NCBI RefSeq assembly: GCF_001653235.2
Contig: NC_035793.1
Location: forward strand, 4,216,001 to 4,280,000
Length of the DNA: 64,000 nt
From: Pochonia chlamydosporia 170
Taxonomy: Eukaryota; Ascomycota; Sordariomycetes; Hypocreales; Clavicipitaceae
Direction of reading: 5' to 3'
Shown here: positions 1 to 12,800 of the stretch, piece after piece
Numbering within the stretch: the stretch's first letter is position 1
Layout: each line of letters starts with the position of its first letter
The notes under the pieces: generated by a model
The model's database searches: none
What the model saw: only the letters and a program-made list of their open reading frames with translations
Told to the model about the DNA's origin: nothing
Made by a program: the position numbers and the translations under genes

Positions 1-136
1 CCAGTGTAGGGACAGCAGATGCATTCCAAGCTCTGGATCGACCCCGTCAAAATCAAGCTTCTTTTGACGGAAGTTTAAGTCCTCTAGCTGGCGCTGCTTT
101 GCCGCTTCGGCAACCAGACCTCTCTCGACCCATTCA

Positions 137-2248
137 TCAGGGACCTCCGTTATCATTCTTCTGCTCTAACTTCGCTATCGCACGGTTTATATTTTCTTGG
201 TCCTTCTTGTCCTCCTCGGCCAACTTGACGTCCTTCATAAACCACATCAAGATCAAGTTAGGTACGCACATACACGTAGCTACGATTGCCAAAATCCTTT
301 GCGACTCGCGGTAGCTTCGATCGATGGCATCCCTGGCCGGTGTGCCAGGTTTGTACTTCTTTGCCACAACAATTGATTGGAAGATACTCGTGGCGTTTTT
401 CTTTTCCGTTTCTGGGAGGTATTCTAAGAGCTTGTCGGGCAGAGTGTTGCGCCAAATAGCCCCAGATACACTTCAATCAAGTCAGCTGGGAAACCAACTA
501 CGGTCAAGATCAAAAGATCAACTATACCTTGTGCCAATTGCGCCTCCAACGCTGTTACCCGCCTGGAATAGAGCTGTTATCGTGGCAAGTTCTTGTCGCG
601 AGACGACAGCTTGGACTGAGACTTGGCCAGCCGTTTGGAAGAATGCTCGACCAATACCCGATATGACCTTGGAAACAATAAATGTCACTTCGGTGCCATG
701 CTGACCATTGCCCATATCCACAAGATAGATCATGAGACCTTGGCCGAGTATAACCAACGGTAGACCAGTGAGAATCCACATCTGAGTATTTCGAGTGTAT
801 CGCATTCCAGCTGCAACTAGCAAAGCACATATTTGAAACGCCACCCTCAAGGAGTTGCTGACTCCATAGTCAGCACTATTCTTTTAACAAAATGTTCATG
901 ACACTTACTCAATACGGGTCGCCTGGGCAGGACCGAATTGGCCAGCAACTTGCAAATAACTCGGGAAGAAGATGGTGAACAGACTGTACTCGAGAAAGTC
1001 AAACACTTGAATGGCACAAGCTGCAATTACTGTGCGATTAGCCATTCGTACGGGGATGAGCGGCCGTTTGGCAAATTTTAGATCCCAGACGAGAAACACA
1101 GCCAGCAACACAACCCCAACTACTACCATTGCAATGAAGGATGCCTCGCGCCATCGATCCGTGTTGAACGAACCAGTCAAGGAGACAGGAATCAAGACTA
1201 GAGACAAACCGGTGACCAACAGCGTCAGACCGAGGAAGTCAATCTCAGCCCAAAGTACCTGCAGTATCTTCTTCCAAGTCGGAGCAGCGTCATCACCATT
1301 GAGGTCCTTGGAAACAAGTCCATTCTTCTTGGCTCGTCGTTGAAGAACAACCATGGTTGCGACGAGAGGTACCGTTACTGATGGCACAACAATTGCCCAG
1401 GTTCCGTATGACCATCTCCACGTGGAGTGTTGCAAGAAACCTTGGCCGATGAGAGATCCCAGGTACAGCGCGGGAATTGTGGTGATGGACTCGGGAAGGG
1501 TTGACCAAAACGCTCGATTTACCAGCGTTGTAGCATCGGCGATGAAGACCTGTTGGGTGAGCCCGAAGCCCGTTGATCCTATGGCATCGAAGAGGCCGGC
1601 CGCCTGGCATTCTTTAGTTCTGTGTACTCGCGCCAAGTGTGAACTTTTATACGTACGACGTAGTGGTCGATATTTTGACTGGTCGCGTAGATGATGTAGC
1701 TAAGTGTTTGGAAGAAGATGGAAAAGACGAACATTTCAGCTCTGCCAAAAACCTAGTGCCGTCATTAGCATATATAGAATGCGATTCAAAAGAGTGATAG
1801 ATGAAACGGAATCTCACGTCGCTCAACTTTGCAATGATGGGATATGCAACGATTCGAGTGATGTTTATTGCTACCCTCGCGGCACTCATCGTTGAATGGC
1901 TCTTGAAGTCACTAGCGACATACGGCTCCAGTACCATATGCGAGTAATCGGAAAATGTGATGACCAGCGTTGTGAGGAACAAACTGTGAAAACGTATTAG
2001 AATGCAATACAAGATAAATAATTGTACTTGGCACACCTCGAGAAGGCAATCAGCAAAGTCGTTTTGGACCAAGCTGCCCTGAGAATAAGTGCCTTTTGCA
2101 CTCCGGCCTGGACGCTCGAAGACTCGCTGTATACTGATGCACCATCAGGCTTTACAGCCTCCGTATCGTTTTCTTTTTCCCGAACATCCTGGATAACCAC
2201 CTCTTTGTTGATGTTTTCACCATTGTCTGCCCGGGTGTTGTCTCCCAT
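137..2248 (-). CDS. MFS siderophore-iron transporter
   Basis: Predicted plasma-membrane importer of ferric siderophores (MirB/ARN-type MFS, 14-TM class). Six exons give a phase-consistent model of 614 aa: 2037-2248, 1818-1983, 1653-1752, 909-1611, 528-857, 137-470. The N-terminal ~45 residues are polar and cytosolic; hydrophobic segments follow. The long cytosolic loop between the two halves (ending near the WAEIDFLGL segment) and the C-terminal tail with DRSYRESQ before the last TM are typical of fungal siderophore transporters. Intron 3 (1612-1652) is only 41 nt and is the least certain. The neighbouring minus-strand esterase gene (3218-4139) fits a siderophore uptake and breakdown pair. 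The siderophore transported cannot be told from sequence. Confidence 0.85.
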
Positions 2249-3217
2249 CTTGATCTGTGGGGGAAACTGCGCACACTACACAGCCGTTTGAGAGGCAACT
2301 GTGCTAGTGCCAGAGGTGTAGTAGGTCGTCCTTCAAAGAAACATAGAATATTGAAGAGGTTCTCAAGTTTCAAAAGCAAACCACTCAGACTCTGAATGGG
2401 TTTCACCACAAAGTTGTCTGTTCTAAGTCATCGATCTGGGTAATAGGTAAATTCATCGAGAGTCAGCTCGGCTAATATATCCATCCGAACACCAATGATT
2501 CTTTAGCGAATTTCTTCAAGTTTGGTACTGTAAACGAAATCGGACCACTTCCGATGGACCCCTAGCGCACTTCTGTGGCATGTCGCGTGGGCTGCCCCCC
2601 TTGAATATTGATCGTCTTATCAATCTAATCTTTTAGCACCATCAGTATCCCCATCTGATTGGTTTTAGTAGGAACTGGATGGGCTGAAACAGGGATCAAT
2701 GACACTAACATGCGCGACTGGTCAGAAGATGCAGAGAAAAATTTCTCACCTTGTATTTTTGTTGTTCGTATTACCGAAAGCTTCGACCGATGTCATTATT
2801 TCCGTTGAGGGGTGGAAACCTATGTAGCAATCTGTGGTGAATTTGAAGTCGCCAAATATTATTCCATACTCCCAGTTAGGCGATTCCGGTCACATACGTA
2901 AGAGGTAAGAATAATAGTCGGGGTCATGATGTATGAAGGAAACAACTAACTCAACGCTAGCTTCATGCAAATAGCAACTGATATCCGTACTCGCAAGTAG
3001 TCGCTGTTAGCCACCCATCAGTTTGTAGCCACTGCGAGTTTCGGTCTATTCTGATTCAGAAGGCAAATAAAAAAAAAGCCAAAGACGTCATTGCCTTGGC
3101 CAAGGCAGGTGTTCACGCAACGAAAGCCCGTGCCCGTTCTTCTCTTCTACAATTAAGACCAACACGACACCAAGCTTTGAGTATTCCTACATATTTCCGC
3201 TACCGTCCCTTGTTTTC
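2249..3217. other. intergenic, no gene seen
   Basis: Upstream region of the siderophore transporter and 3' side of the esterase gene. I see no convincing coding exon or RNA gene. It probably holds the transporter promoter. GATA-type motifs are expected for SREA-type iron control but I did not score them. Confidence 0.4.
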
Positions 3218-4139
3218 TCACGAACCCTCTTCCTTTAACGGCCATTCCTCGAAAAACGTCGTCAAACCACGACTCAAAGAGCAAGCAATTACAGTCCCAT
3301 GATCCTCCTTCGGGTACTCCTTGATCGTGACACAAGCAAGAAGCCCCGAATCCTTCAGCCGCCTATACATGGCATTGGCGCTGTCCGTCATGGCACGTTC
3401 TTCCGCACCCTGTCGTCGCTTTTCGTACTTTTCAGCATCTTCATCAGCCCATCGTGGAGGGTGTTGCTCGTAAGACCCATAATACATCATCAGCGATGGC
3501 TGTTGGCGTACGTGTCGTTTCCTGAACTCTTCTTCCAGCGTGAGAATGTAAAAATTGCTCCAGTATATAGACGGGCTGCTCGCGATGAAGCAATCAAACA
3601 ATGAAGGTCTCGTGAACAAGGTGTAGAGTGTGAACAGCCCACCGAATGAATGACCATACAGCGCCTCTCTCTCAATCGCGGTATTGGGGAGGATCATAGA
3701 CTTGACGAATGGCTTCAACGTGTACTGCATGAAGTCGAGGAAGTGATCCGCGCCACCAAACCCTTCTGGCGCAGTAGGACTAGGAGGGGTCAAGTCGTAG
3801 TTTCGTCTTGGACTGAATACTCGGCCTTTCAAAGGATATCCGATACTTATGACAACACCGTTGCCTTTGTGATGAGGGCCGGTAGCTCTTCGCCAAGATG
3901 CTTCTGCTGCTGTCAAGAACATCGCGTTCCCGTCCACCGCATATCTTTTCCAGTTAGTTTGCGGGAGGTGAATTGTATGGGAAACCTGCGTACAGTACAG
4001 CTATGTTTTTGTGTCCGCTTCTGGATTGCCATTCCATGGGCCAAGCTACTTGAATCTTGTACATTTGGCCATCTTTTGCCGCCACGCTGAACTCTGCCGA
4101 CGATTGTAGAGTGATCGTGGAGACATCTGTTGTGCCCAT
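3218..4139 (-). CDS. siderophore esterase-like alpha/beta-hydrolase
   Basis: Esterase of the IroE/EstB (PF00756, esterase D-like) type, which in fungi hydrolyses fusarinine-type siderophores inside the cell after uptake. Two exons, 3994-4139 and 3218-3944, joined in phase through a 49-nt intron, encode 290 aa. The nucleophile elbow is YGHSFGG (GxSxG) and a late DHGTV carries the likely catalytic His. No signal peptide is visible, which fits a cytosolic enzyme. The start at 4139 precedes MGTTDVST. Adjacency on the same strand to a siderophore transporter supports the role; the exact substrate is inferred. Confidence 0.75.
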
Positions 4140-5223
4140 TGTGTGTTTCTTTTCAATGATCGATTGTGAACGCAATGAAACTCGCTGTCTCCCCTTGCCG
4201 CTTGGGAATTGGTCGCTTAATCGTGCGTTTATCGTCCGTTGCTTGTTTACCAGGTTGGCCGAAGACAGAATGTTGAGAGAAACTAAAAAGAGCATGACTT
4301 CGAACATTGGAGGGGCTTCATCACAAAATTCCCCGAGTGATCCTTGCTCTTACATGGCCGCTTTGCATCCGCTGTTAAACTAAAGTCAGACCAACGTTTG
4401 TGACTCCCACTATTCCCCACCTATTCTGGGGTCAAAGGGCCAGGGAAATGCAAACTATTGATTGTAAGCCTGCCTGATCCTGGCCATGAAAGGTTGGATG
4501 GCGTCAGAAAATATATCTTATCAGATGATCTCTTGACGTGAAGGATCCACAAATTGCATTTCCTGATCATCTTTCGACATGACCTGTTGAGCAGAGGATA
4601 AGGCACTGTTTCGTATTCAACCGAGCTAGTTTTAAAGTTGCCATTGTGATATTCTGTCTTGAACAAGCAATGGTCCATCATCCCGAACTTTTCCACGAGT
4701 TAAATTGTCGAGCAAATGTCTGTCATTAATTGACGGATCTTCTCATTGAATCATCATCGGCAAATTTGCATCTTGGGTAAATTTACCAGCCACCATCTAC
4801 AGCGATCATTATGGCAGGGTGTTGGTAGGCGCTTGTGGTCGTGGTCGTGCCAGAGGGAAAGAGTGCAGACTTGGACTTTAATGTACTAGTACAATCATCC
4901 TAATTCCGAAATTAGACCCCTCTAGTAACTGCCTTTTATTCTGTGACATTAAATACAGATTAGGCTGAGGTATATATTTTTGGCCCGATTTATCAATAAG
5001 TCTGCTATTCTACAGGGTAACCCAGCTAATATTTAAACCAGACAATCGACGGACACTACACCACAAGGATTCCGTAACGCCCAACTTGGTAGGCGGTCGC
5101 AAAGGTGGCTGCATTCTGCCGGACCAATTCCGCTTTCCACTCAACTTTTCTAAAACCCAAGTCTCACCGTCGAGATCTCGTTGTGGCACTCATTTTCATT
5201 GACGTCGGTAAACACAATTCACC
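4140..5223. other. intergenic, no gene seen
   Basis: Divergent spacer between the esterase (-) and the RNA methyltransferase (+). A 91-codon open stretch on the minus strand (4421-4696) has no recognisable features and is not called. Confidence 0.4.
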
Positions 5224-6352
5224 ATGTCTTTTCACGAGCGAAAGAACAAGGTACGTCCAAATTGCCAGGGCCCTCTCATCCGTATACTTACCACAAGCAG
5301 AAGCGAAAAACGGCGCACAATGGCCAACAGGACAGAACCTCATTCAAGCCATCCGCCTGCTTCACTCCCACACCCGGCGGCAGAGACTGGACAGTATCAG
5401 TAGCCATGCCAACCAGCATTCTCACAAAGTAAGCTCCAAAAGCACCCTACAACCCTAAAATATCTCACTAATACAAAAAAGCCTAGCAACTGCCGACCAA
5501 CGCATGTCCATCCCAGGGCGAATCGCCCGCGCTCTCGCCGTATTCTCCGTAGACGAGGTTGTCGTGTTCGACGACTCCCCCGTCTCTTCTCGCCCACGAC
5601 AGACAGACACGGCTGGGTACACAGGCGACACCGACCCAGCCCACTTCCTCACACACATTCTCTCTTTCCTGGAGGCACCGCCGTTTATGCGCAAGGGCCT
5701 CTTCCCGCTGCATCCTAACCTGCGCTTGACGGCCCTTCTGCCCAGTCTAGACATGCCGCATCACCCTAATCCCAAGGAATGGATCTCCTACCGCGAAGGC
5801 GTTACGATCGCCGGAAAAACTAGCACGGGGAACGGCACCCTCGTAGAAGTAGGGCTCGATGAGCCTGTCGAAATTGAAGAGGATATCCCGCCCAAGACTC
5901 GTGTTACGCTACTATTTCCCGAGGACCAGTCGCAGTACCCGCAATGCGTTGATCCTCAAGCGCCTAGGACAGAAGGAGGATATTACTGGGGTTATACAGT
6001 GCGGAAATGCCCTTCATTAAGTTCGGTATTCACGGAGAGTCCCTTTGAGAATGGGTACGATGTCAGCATTGGTACGTCGGAGAGAGGAACACCAATTTCC
6101 AAGACGTTTTCATCATCTAAACCTCTGGACTTTAAGCACTTGCTTATTGTGTTTGGTGGGCCGCGTGGACTGGAGTTTGCGTCTATGAATGACGAGGAAT
6201 TGGCGAAGATGGAGATTCAGGGTGGCAAGACAAAGGAGCTGTTTGATCATTGGGTCAATGTGCTGCCTGGGCAGGGTAGCAGGACGATTAGGACGGAGGA
6301 GGCATTGTTCATTGCGTTGACAGCATTGAGGGGATTATGGGATAGTAGCTAG
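5224..6352 (+). CDS. SPOUT-type RNA methyltransferase (C9orf114/SPOUT1 family)
   Basis: Putative RNA methyltransferase of the Methyltrn_RNA_3 (DUF171) family, homologous to human SPOUT1. Three exons (5224-5250, 5298-5428, 5482-6352) give 342 aa. Family features are WTVSVAMP at the start of the fold, ARALAVFSVDEVVVFDD, the PPFMRKGLFPLHPNLR segment, the central EGVTI strand, the late LLIVFGGPRGLE nucleotide loop and the terminal RTEEALFIALTAL helix. A basic N-terminus (ERKNKQKRK) resembles a nuclear localisation signal. The first exon is only nine codons. The second has a tandem acceptor, so one Gln may be included or skipped. It is an ordinary conserved gene, not part of the accessory clusters. 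Confidence 0.88.
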
Positions 6353-6660
6353 AGGGGGGTGACATTGATACCCGTGAACTTATGGTCGTCTGTGTGTGTC
6401 AGTGGAGATTGTTGCCGCGTTGAACATGATCCTGAAGATACGTAAGCAGTTCGCACAACCGAAATACCGGTCGGCGTTGAAGCTCACGATAGACGCCATG
6501 TAAAGAGGACGATGTATGAGTTCCCATTCATCTGGAAGAGCCATTGTTGAAAGCCCTACCTATATCGTTGAAGCAACCAGAAACGCCATCTATGCGAGCC
6601 CAATGGCCATTATCTAAAATTTACAAAATTTCTTCCATGTAACATCCACCCACCACTCAA
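6353..6660. other. convergent 3' spacer
   Basis: Short spacer between the 3' ends of the RNA methyltransferase (+) and lipoyl synthase (-). Nothing else is visible. Confidence 0.4.
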
Positions 6661-8016
6661 TCATCGAGTCTCAGCATCCATAGCAACCGCCTTGGCGATA
6701 TTCTCCTCGGCAGTAGGCGACGCCATGGCCTTTTCACCAGCTCTCTTCCGCAGGACATTCTCAATGAACGCCTCACCAGCCTTGTATGATGAGCGCACAA
6801 GCGGCCCACTGGCACAGTAGAGGAATCCCATATCCAGAGCACGCTGTCGCCACATCTCAAATTCATCGGGCGTGACGTACTTTTCGACCTTGAGGTGTCG
6901 CTTCGTGGGACGCATGTACTGACCGAACGTGACGACGTCGACGTCTGCTTTTCTGAGCTCTACGCAGAGTTAGTATGAGATACACGCAATGTGTGTTGGA
7001 GTATACGTACCCCGCAGAGCATCCATGACCTCGTGTTCCTGTTCACCCAGACCAAGCATGATGCTGGTCTTGGTGATGATGCCCTCCTTGCCACGGACAT
7101 CCTTGACATGCTTCAACACCTTCAAGCTCTGTCGGAAGGTGGCCCTACGATCTCGAACGTACGGAGTCAACGCTTCAACAGTCTCGACATTGTGCGCGTA
7201 GACATCCAGTCCGCTCTCCGCCACAATCTTGACCATGTCCAAATCACCCATGAAGTCACCCGTCAATGCCTCCACCAGCAACGACGACCTCTTCTGCTTG
7301 ATCTTGCGAATAGTCTCCGCAAAGTGTCTAGCACCACCATCCGCCAAATCATCACGGTCAACACTCGTCAAAACGACATAGCCCAATCCCCATCTGGCAA
7401 GCGCCTCAGCAGTATGCTCCGGCTCATGGGGGTCCAACGGCGCAGGCGCCCTATTCGTCTTCACACTGCAGAAGCGGCATCCTCGCGTGCACGTATCCCC
7501 CATGAGCATGATCGTCGCCGTGGCAGCGCTCTTGTCCGAACCACCCCAGCACTCTGAGATGTTGGGGCATCGTGCCTCTTCACACACGGTATGGAGGCCA
7601 AGGCCACGCAAATCACTCTTGATCTTCTTGAAGTTGTCGTTGCCCGCTGGAATTGGCGTCTTGAGCCATTCGGGGAGTCGTGTGATTGTTCTTTTCTTGC
7701 CAGCTGGCCCGACTTCGGCGGTTCGAAGGGAGTATGCTTCCGTCGCGGAGAGCTGTTGAGCGGGGGATGCAGAGCCGATGAAGTCGGAGAATGAGGCTAC
7801 GTCTGTGTCTTTGAAGTATGTCTTGCGCTTTGGTTTGGCGGATTGAGTTGTGTCGTTTGCGGATGGGACTGTGGCGAAGGATCGGACGGCGGCGGGAGCG
7901 CCGCACAAGACTTTGCGGACGGGAGCTTGCGCTCTCTGTAGCGATGAGGCCATGGACGCCATTGTTTGGCGGGTTGGTTGAGCTGTGAGACGGACTCCCG
8001 TTGCAACAACTGCCAT
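6661..8016 (-). CDS. LIP5: lipoyl synthase, mitochondrial
   Basis: Radical-SAM lipoyl synthase, which inserts two sulfurs into octanoyl groups on the E2 subunits of mitochondrial dehydrogenases and on glycine cleavage H protein. Exons 7011-8016 and 6661-6959 encode 434 aa. The auxiliary-cluster cysteines appear in [12 protein letters not shown] and the radical-SAM CxxxCxxC in CTRGCRFC. Conserved [18 protein letters not shown] and the C-terminal [14 protein letters not shown] are all present. The N-terminus is rich in Arg, Ala and Ser, as expected of a mitochondrial presequence. Met at 8016 was taken as start; the Met 18 codons downstream (7962) would also keep most of the presequence. Confidence 0.95.
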
Positions 8017-8533
8017 GCAATAACTACTCCACGGTATTCGTGCAGAGGAGAAATCACGATGATGGAAGGAAGAATTGATGGGGAATGGATGTCTGTAAAT
8101 CTGGAGGTCGATCCACTCTATCAAGCTTGTACATAATAGTCTGGGTGTAGGGGAAAAAAGTTGGGTAATGAATGGCAGTGAGAGGGTGTGGCGGTTGGCG
8201 GCTCGCGCTTGGGTACTTTGATGGCCACTGTTGCTGCGTGTGATGGAATGTATCTTCGAGCTTGCCAGACCAAGCCAAACCCGATGGGACCCGCCCGCAG
8301 CCGGCGCGAGTCGGAGAGACCCTGACTGCAACGACCAAAAGGCGTGCTCATCATCCTGACCGGCCTGCGCCGTTGTCCAATCAGCACCATGTCAATCACC
8401 AATTGTCATCTCGACAGTATATTGATCTTGGTAGATCTCTCTTTCGCAGCCATTTTTGGATATCGTCGCTATTGGTATATTGGTATCTGACGTCTATGTA
8501 ACGCTTATGCACTGCCATTTTCTATCCAATACC
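8017..8533. other. lipoyl synthase promoter/5' region
   Basis: Upstream of lipoyl synthase and downstream of the TyrRS 3' end. Frames stay open here on the minus strand but no ATG-led extension looks like protein. I see no other gene. Confidence 0.4.
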
Positions 8534-10004
8534 TCATACACTCAGCTTTTCGACCCCAGCCGCAGCGCCATCAATCTTTGCATCGGCAGACCCATTGGCC
8601 TGGACAGTGGCATCGACTGCTGCCTTACCAGGGTGGCGCGATCCCTTATCTTTGACCTTCTTCTCCTTCTTCACTGGCGGCGGGTAAGCCTTGAGAGCAA
8701 CCTCTTGCCAGTCCTTGGACGCCTGGAAGGCAGCCTGAATGGGTGACAGCAGCTCATTCAGGGCCTTGGCTACGGCTGGTTTCAGTAGCTGAGGAGTGAG
8801 CTGCAATTCGATACGGTTAGCCGTTTATCCTTGAGATACATATGCACGGGCTGGTAGTCGCAGTGTAAACATACCACATCATTTCTGTAGTCATCCTGCA
8901 TTTGCGCAATGTTGCCATAAACGAGAGGCTCAAGACCGTCCCGTTCGCGATCGACCTTGAATTCCCTCTTTCCGCCCTTGAGACCAGATGCAGGCAGCAA
9001 GACGAATTCCACAAAAGCGAGAACACCATTGTCTTCGACGACTTGTGGTGCCGCTGTGGCTTTCTTAATCTTCTTGGCAACAACTTCGGGGGCATCGAGG
9101 AGATCAATTTTGCTGTCTATATTTCCATTAGCACATATCATTTTGGTGCACGTTACATCTTTGGACACATACCTTGATCGCTGGAACTCATCTTTCCGCC
9201 CTGAAGGCCAGGAACCATGGGGTTCAGCAAATGTGCGCGCTGGCGAAGCCCAGTTAGCAAGTTGTTCAATGCCGGAAATTTCCTTTAGAGAGGTGCAAAA
9301 TGTGTACCTCCTTGTATCCAATCTTGGGTAGCCACTCCTTGGCCGCTGTAAACAGTTTTCTCTGATCCAAACCACCGAACTGCGCATCAACGTCGAGGTA
9401 CTGCTCATCCAACACCTGCAGGATGGGGTAGAGCAGACCGCTGAGTGGCGCATTCGCAGTCTGCTTGACAATCTCAGCGCCGGCTTTCTTGGCATCGTGC
9501 TCAGATACCAAAGAAGTCAGCTTGTAGAGGTCCATGACGTACTCGGAGCTCTTTTGGTAAGAGCTTCCTTGGACGAATCGCAATTTCTCGGTCGATACGC
9601 CGACCGCTTCGAGGATGGCTGTGATGACATAGCGGTAGAAGTGGACGCGCTGTTCAACTAGCTCGATGGGGGCTTTCAAGTTATCGAGGAATCCGTGAAT
9701 GTCGGCGAGGAGGATTGTGACATCGCAGCCTGCGGCGAGGAACTGGGCGATTTTGATGGCAGGGACAAAGTAGCCGCAGTGTGGACGACCCGTAGTGGCA
9801 GTGCCTACAACACACGAAGCAGATTAGCATCATGTCGATGATCCAAGTGTATTTATGTTTGCAGTCGTTGGAGAGGGCCGCACCCCAGTAAATCTTTGGG
9901 TTTCTGCCCTCGGCGAGGATCTTCTCAATGATCTCGGGGTTCAAAACCTCAGCGAGGTTCTCGCGAATGAGGTCGAGCCTCTCGGTAGCGTTCGCGGCCG
10001 CCAT
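8534..10004 (-). CDS. TYS1: cytosolic tyrosyl-tRNA synthetase
   Basis: Class I aminoacyl-tRNA synthetase charging tRNA-Tyr in the cytosol. Five phase-consistent exons (9884-10004, 9308-9804, 9173-9239, 8875-9116, 8534-8800) give 397 aa, close to the yeast enzyme. The HIGH-equivalent segment is TGRPHCGYF in exon 2, and KMSSS falls at the end of the small third exon after [10 protein letters not shown]. The C-terminal tail is Lys-rich ([11 protein letters not shown]), as in fungal TyrRS proteins that carry a basic tRNA-binding extension. Housekeeping gene. Confidence 0.95.
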
Positions 10005-11492
10005 TGTGTTGGGATGGTGTACGTGAAGGAAAAGTTATCGATACTGCTTCAGCGCGGTGGAATGAAGTGCCGTAGAGAAAGTCGCTTCTGCGATTTCCGT
10101 AAAACTGCTTTGGAATTGAGATCAATGCTCAAGATAATGTTGACTCAGATACACAGTCAGTCACCGATCGGCGGGGCAAAACCATGTCTGGGTGAGTTTT
10201 GGATGGCGGGGTGAAATTTCCTTGAACCAGACCAGACCAAACCAGACTTGATTGACTCGACATTTTTTTTTCCTTGGTCGGAGCCACACCGGACACGCCG
10301 CCGCCATCATGCTTTCCGCGTTCAATGTTGCATATATGTACAATGTGCGGTCTTTGGACCCTGACAGGGAGCCATCCAATGTCTGATTAGTTCATCGGCA
10401 GTGGCTTTGCCTGCTCAATCGACTGTAAGCTTATTACCCTGTTCCAGGCTTAAGTAACCTGTGACTCCAGCAAAGCACCAGTTGACGTTTCCCCCCTAAA
10501 GCCAGACTTGCCAGACTGCATTGTCACTAAAGGCACCGAATCTGCTAGTGTCTGTTTTGATGAACTCGGCCGACGAACCCTGGGAAGATTCCCTCGCTGT
10601 AACTGTCATGGCATTTTTCTTTAATGCATTCAGAATTCCCGTCTCGCAGATACCACGAGCAGCTGTTCTGAAGAGTTCTGGGGCATCTTTGCATGTATGC
10701 GGAAAAGTTAAAATTAGACCTGGCCGAGTGCTCGGAGAAGTCAGTTGCGACTAAAGTAGAGAGACTTCTGATCGCTGTAGACTAGACGGCGCGATGACTT
10801 TGTTGAGTTCGGTGGAAAAACATCATTGACTATTTTCTCCAGGCTAGACGATGAGTTTTTAATACTGCAGTTCAATCATACATGATGCGTTGCCACACAG
10901 CTGGTGCTCCCTGGATGACAAGCCTGGTCGCCTTATAAATCATCAACAACTATGCACACAATTGAAGCCAGCACGTCAAATGTCTCTCCTTTTCGCAGTC
11001 TGTTATCAACTTGTCGCCTCAAATCGTCCCCAATGCGACATCCGGTCTCAGTTGCCGGATACCCGTTCGTATTGAATGCGAAGAGCAACCCTTGCTTGGG
11101 TTGGCTCAGCTTGGGCTTCATGTCCCCAGTCAGATCGTGGTCCAAGGCTGAACGTGCCCTGAGTGCAGTAGAGATCAACATAATGTCCGACTCCCTTGCA
11201 AACAGTTTCGAGGATCGTCTCAAAAGAAGATTGGCTGACGCCCCCCCATGTTGCCGCCTCATTTTCCACAATGCAATGAAAGATATGCTGTGATCATAGC
11301 AACCATGTCCCTCAGAGCTTGTAACAAAGGCTGTCCATTGATCCTTGTTGAAAAGTTGCACTTTGCGCCCTTTCAAAACTGGCAAAACGTCTTCCAAAGC
11401 CTCCTTTTACATTGGCCCCCGAACGATGAAGTATTCAGTTTCGTTGCAAGTTACAATCGGAAGAGCAAATTCTTTCAGCTGAGCAGCTCACG
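10005..11492. other. long intergenic region with one unresolved open frame
   Basis: About 1.5 kb between the TyrRS start and the membrane-protein gene. A 154-codon open frame runs on the minus strand (10933-11397) and a 113-codon frame overlaps it on the plus strand (10952-11293). Neither shows a recognisable domain, signal peptide or convincing intron pattern, so neither is called. No tRNA or other RNA gene was recognised. Confidence 0.35.
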
Positions 11493-12615
11493 ATGACTTC
11501 ACCTTACAATCAGCAGCCTCCAACATGGGGACAGGTACCCCAAGCAGCCCCCGTGGCAATGCCAATAACCTACACAGTTGCCAGACCGCCAGCAAAAGAA
11601 CTGTACCCGAAGCGCTGGATCACAGTACCCATCCTGCAACTCATTTTCGCCATAATGGCAGCTGGGTTTGCGGGATACCTCATATCTGATCGCGTGGTGA
11701 TTGCACCAATAATCGTGATTTGTGCTGTAAGTTACCGAACCTTGCCTGGACTGTCTTCTCCATGCGAAGACGTTACAAATGGTAGCCGTCTTTTCAAGAA
11801 ATTCAACCTTGCTAACCGGGCATTATCACTATAGTCTGGATGCTCGATTGTTGTCTCCCTTTGGCTCACTTGCGCACACTCTTGCGCCCCCCAATCCCTG
11901 AAAGCTGTGGCTGCATTGCCGTTGGACGTTGTACTGGTAGTCCTCTGGATTGCAGCTATGGCGTACATGGCAGATACGGCAGCAGCCTTGAGCGTGTTTG
12001 ACTGGTCTCGTGTCGATTATTTGATGATTTATTATCAAGTCTATCAAGCAACTGCGGGCATTGCCGGCATAAATGTGTGAGTAGGAAATGTTCGGGGCTG
12101 CCCTATTTGAATACTCACTGACGTTTACGAACAGCGTAATTTGCCTTGCTGGCGTGATCGGCGATAGTATTGCTGTGCACCGTGAAAGAAGACTAAGACA
12201 TGGCGCGAATTTCCCACCGCAGAATCCAAATATGCAGCCGTACATACAGACGTTGCCCACACAGCCTGGGTATGGGTATAACCGGTTTGATGCGTCGGCG
12301 AACCACAAGCCAGATTTCCCAGTCAACACGCCGGTAAATCAACAACCAATGCAACATCCGACGCAAGCTGTCGGAGGACATTACGAGCATGAGCTTGACC
12401 CTCAAACCAGACGAGCTGGAGAATTGGCTGGACATGCAACCCCAGGACCGGAAGGGCAACCGTCTAAACATGAGCTGGACCCCCAAAGCATGCAAGCTAG
12501 AGAGCTGGGAACTCATGGTCCAACTCCAGAATTGCCCGAGACGGCGTCACCTTTTTCGTATAGAGGTGGTGTGAACCAGTCACCAGTTGAGTTGCCGTCT
12601 CGAACACACTCTTGA
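11493..12615 (+). CDS. four-pass (MARVEL-like) membrane protein
   Basis: Unnamed integral membrane protein of 318 aa from three exons: 11493-11726, 11835-12076, 12135-12615. Four hydrophobic segments are visible: WITVPILQLIFAIMAAGFAGY, APIIVICA running into the next exon, ALPLDVVLVVLWIAAMAYMAD, and VIGDSIA after GIAGINVVICLAG. A short Pro/Gln-rich N-terminus precedes them and a long hydrophilic, Pro/Gln-rich C-terminal tail follows. The tail holds two near-repeats around HELDPQ, about 30 residues apart. The topology resembles fungal MARVEL-domain proteins. Function is unknown. Confidence 0.65.
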
Positions 12616-12800
12616 GTGGATAGATTAGTCACTCGAGCGAGAAACATATCATCTACCTGGTAGACAACCATGAATAATATTAATTCCGATAATGGTTTCG
12701 AGCATGCTGTTGTTCTTGCTAGTAAGAGAAACTGCTGCATCAACTGACATAACCACAACGCGGGCCTTCTCTGGACTAATATCGGGGAAAGATGGCAAAA

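Noticed and set aside
3218..4139. Alpha/beta-hydrolase considered as a CefG or penDE candidate
   Set aside because: It is an esterase-D/IroE-type enzyme beside a siderophore transporter. It is not of the homoserine-acetyltransferase type (CefG) and has no acyltransferase (penDE) features.
10933..11397. 154-codon minus-strand frame with an overlapping plus-strand frame
   Set aside because: Neither strand gives a known motif or intron pattern; most likely chance open frames.
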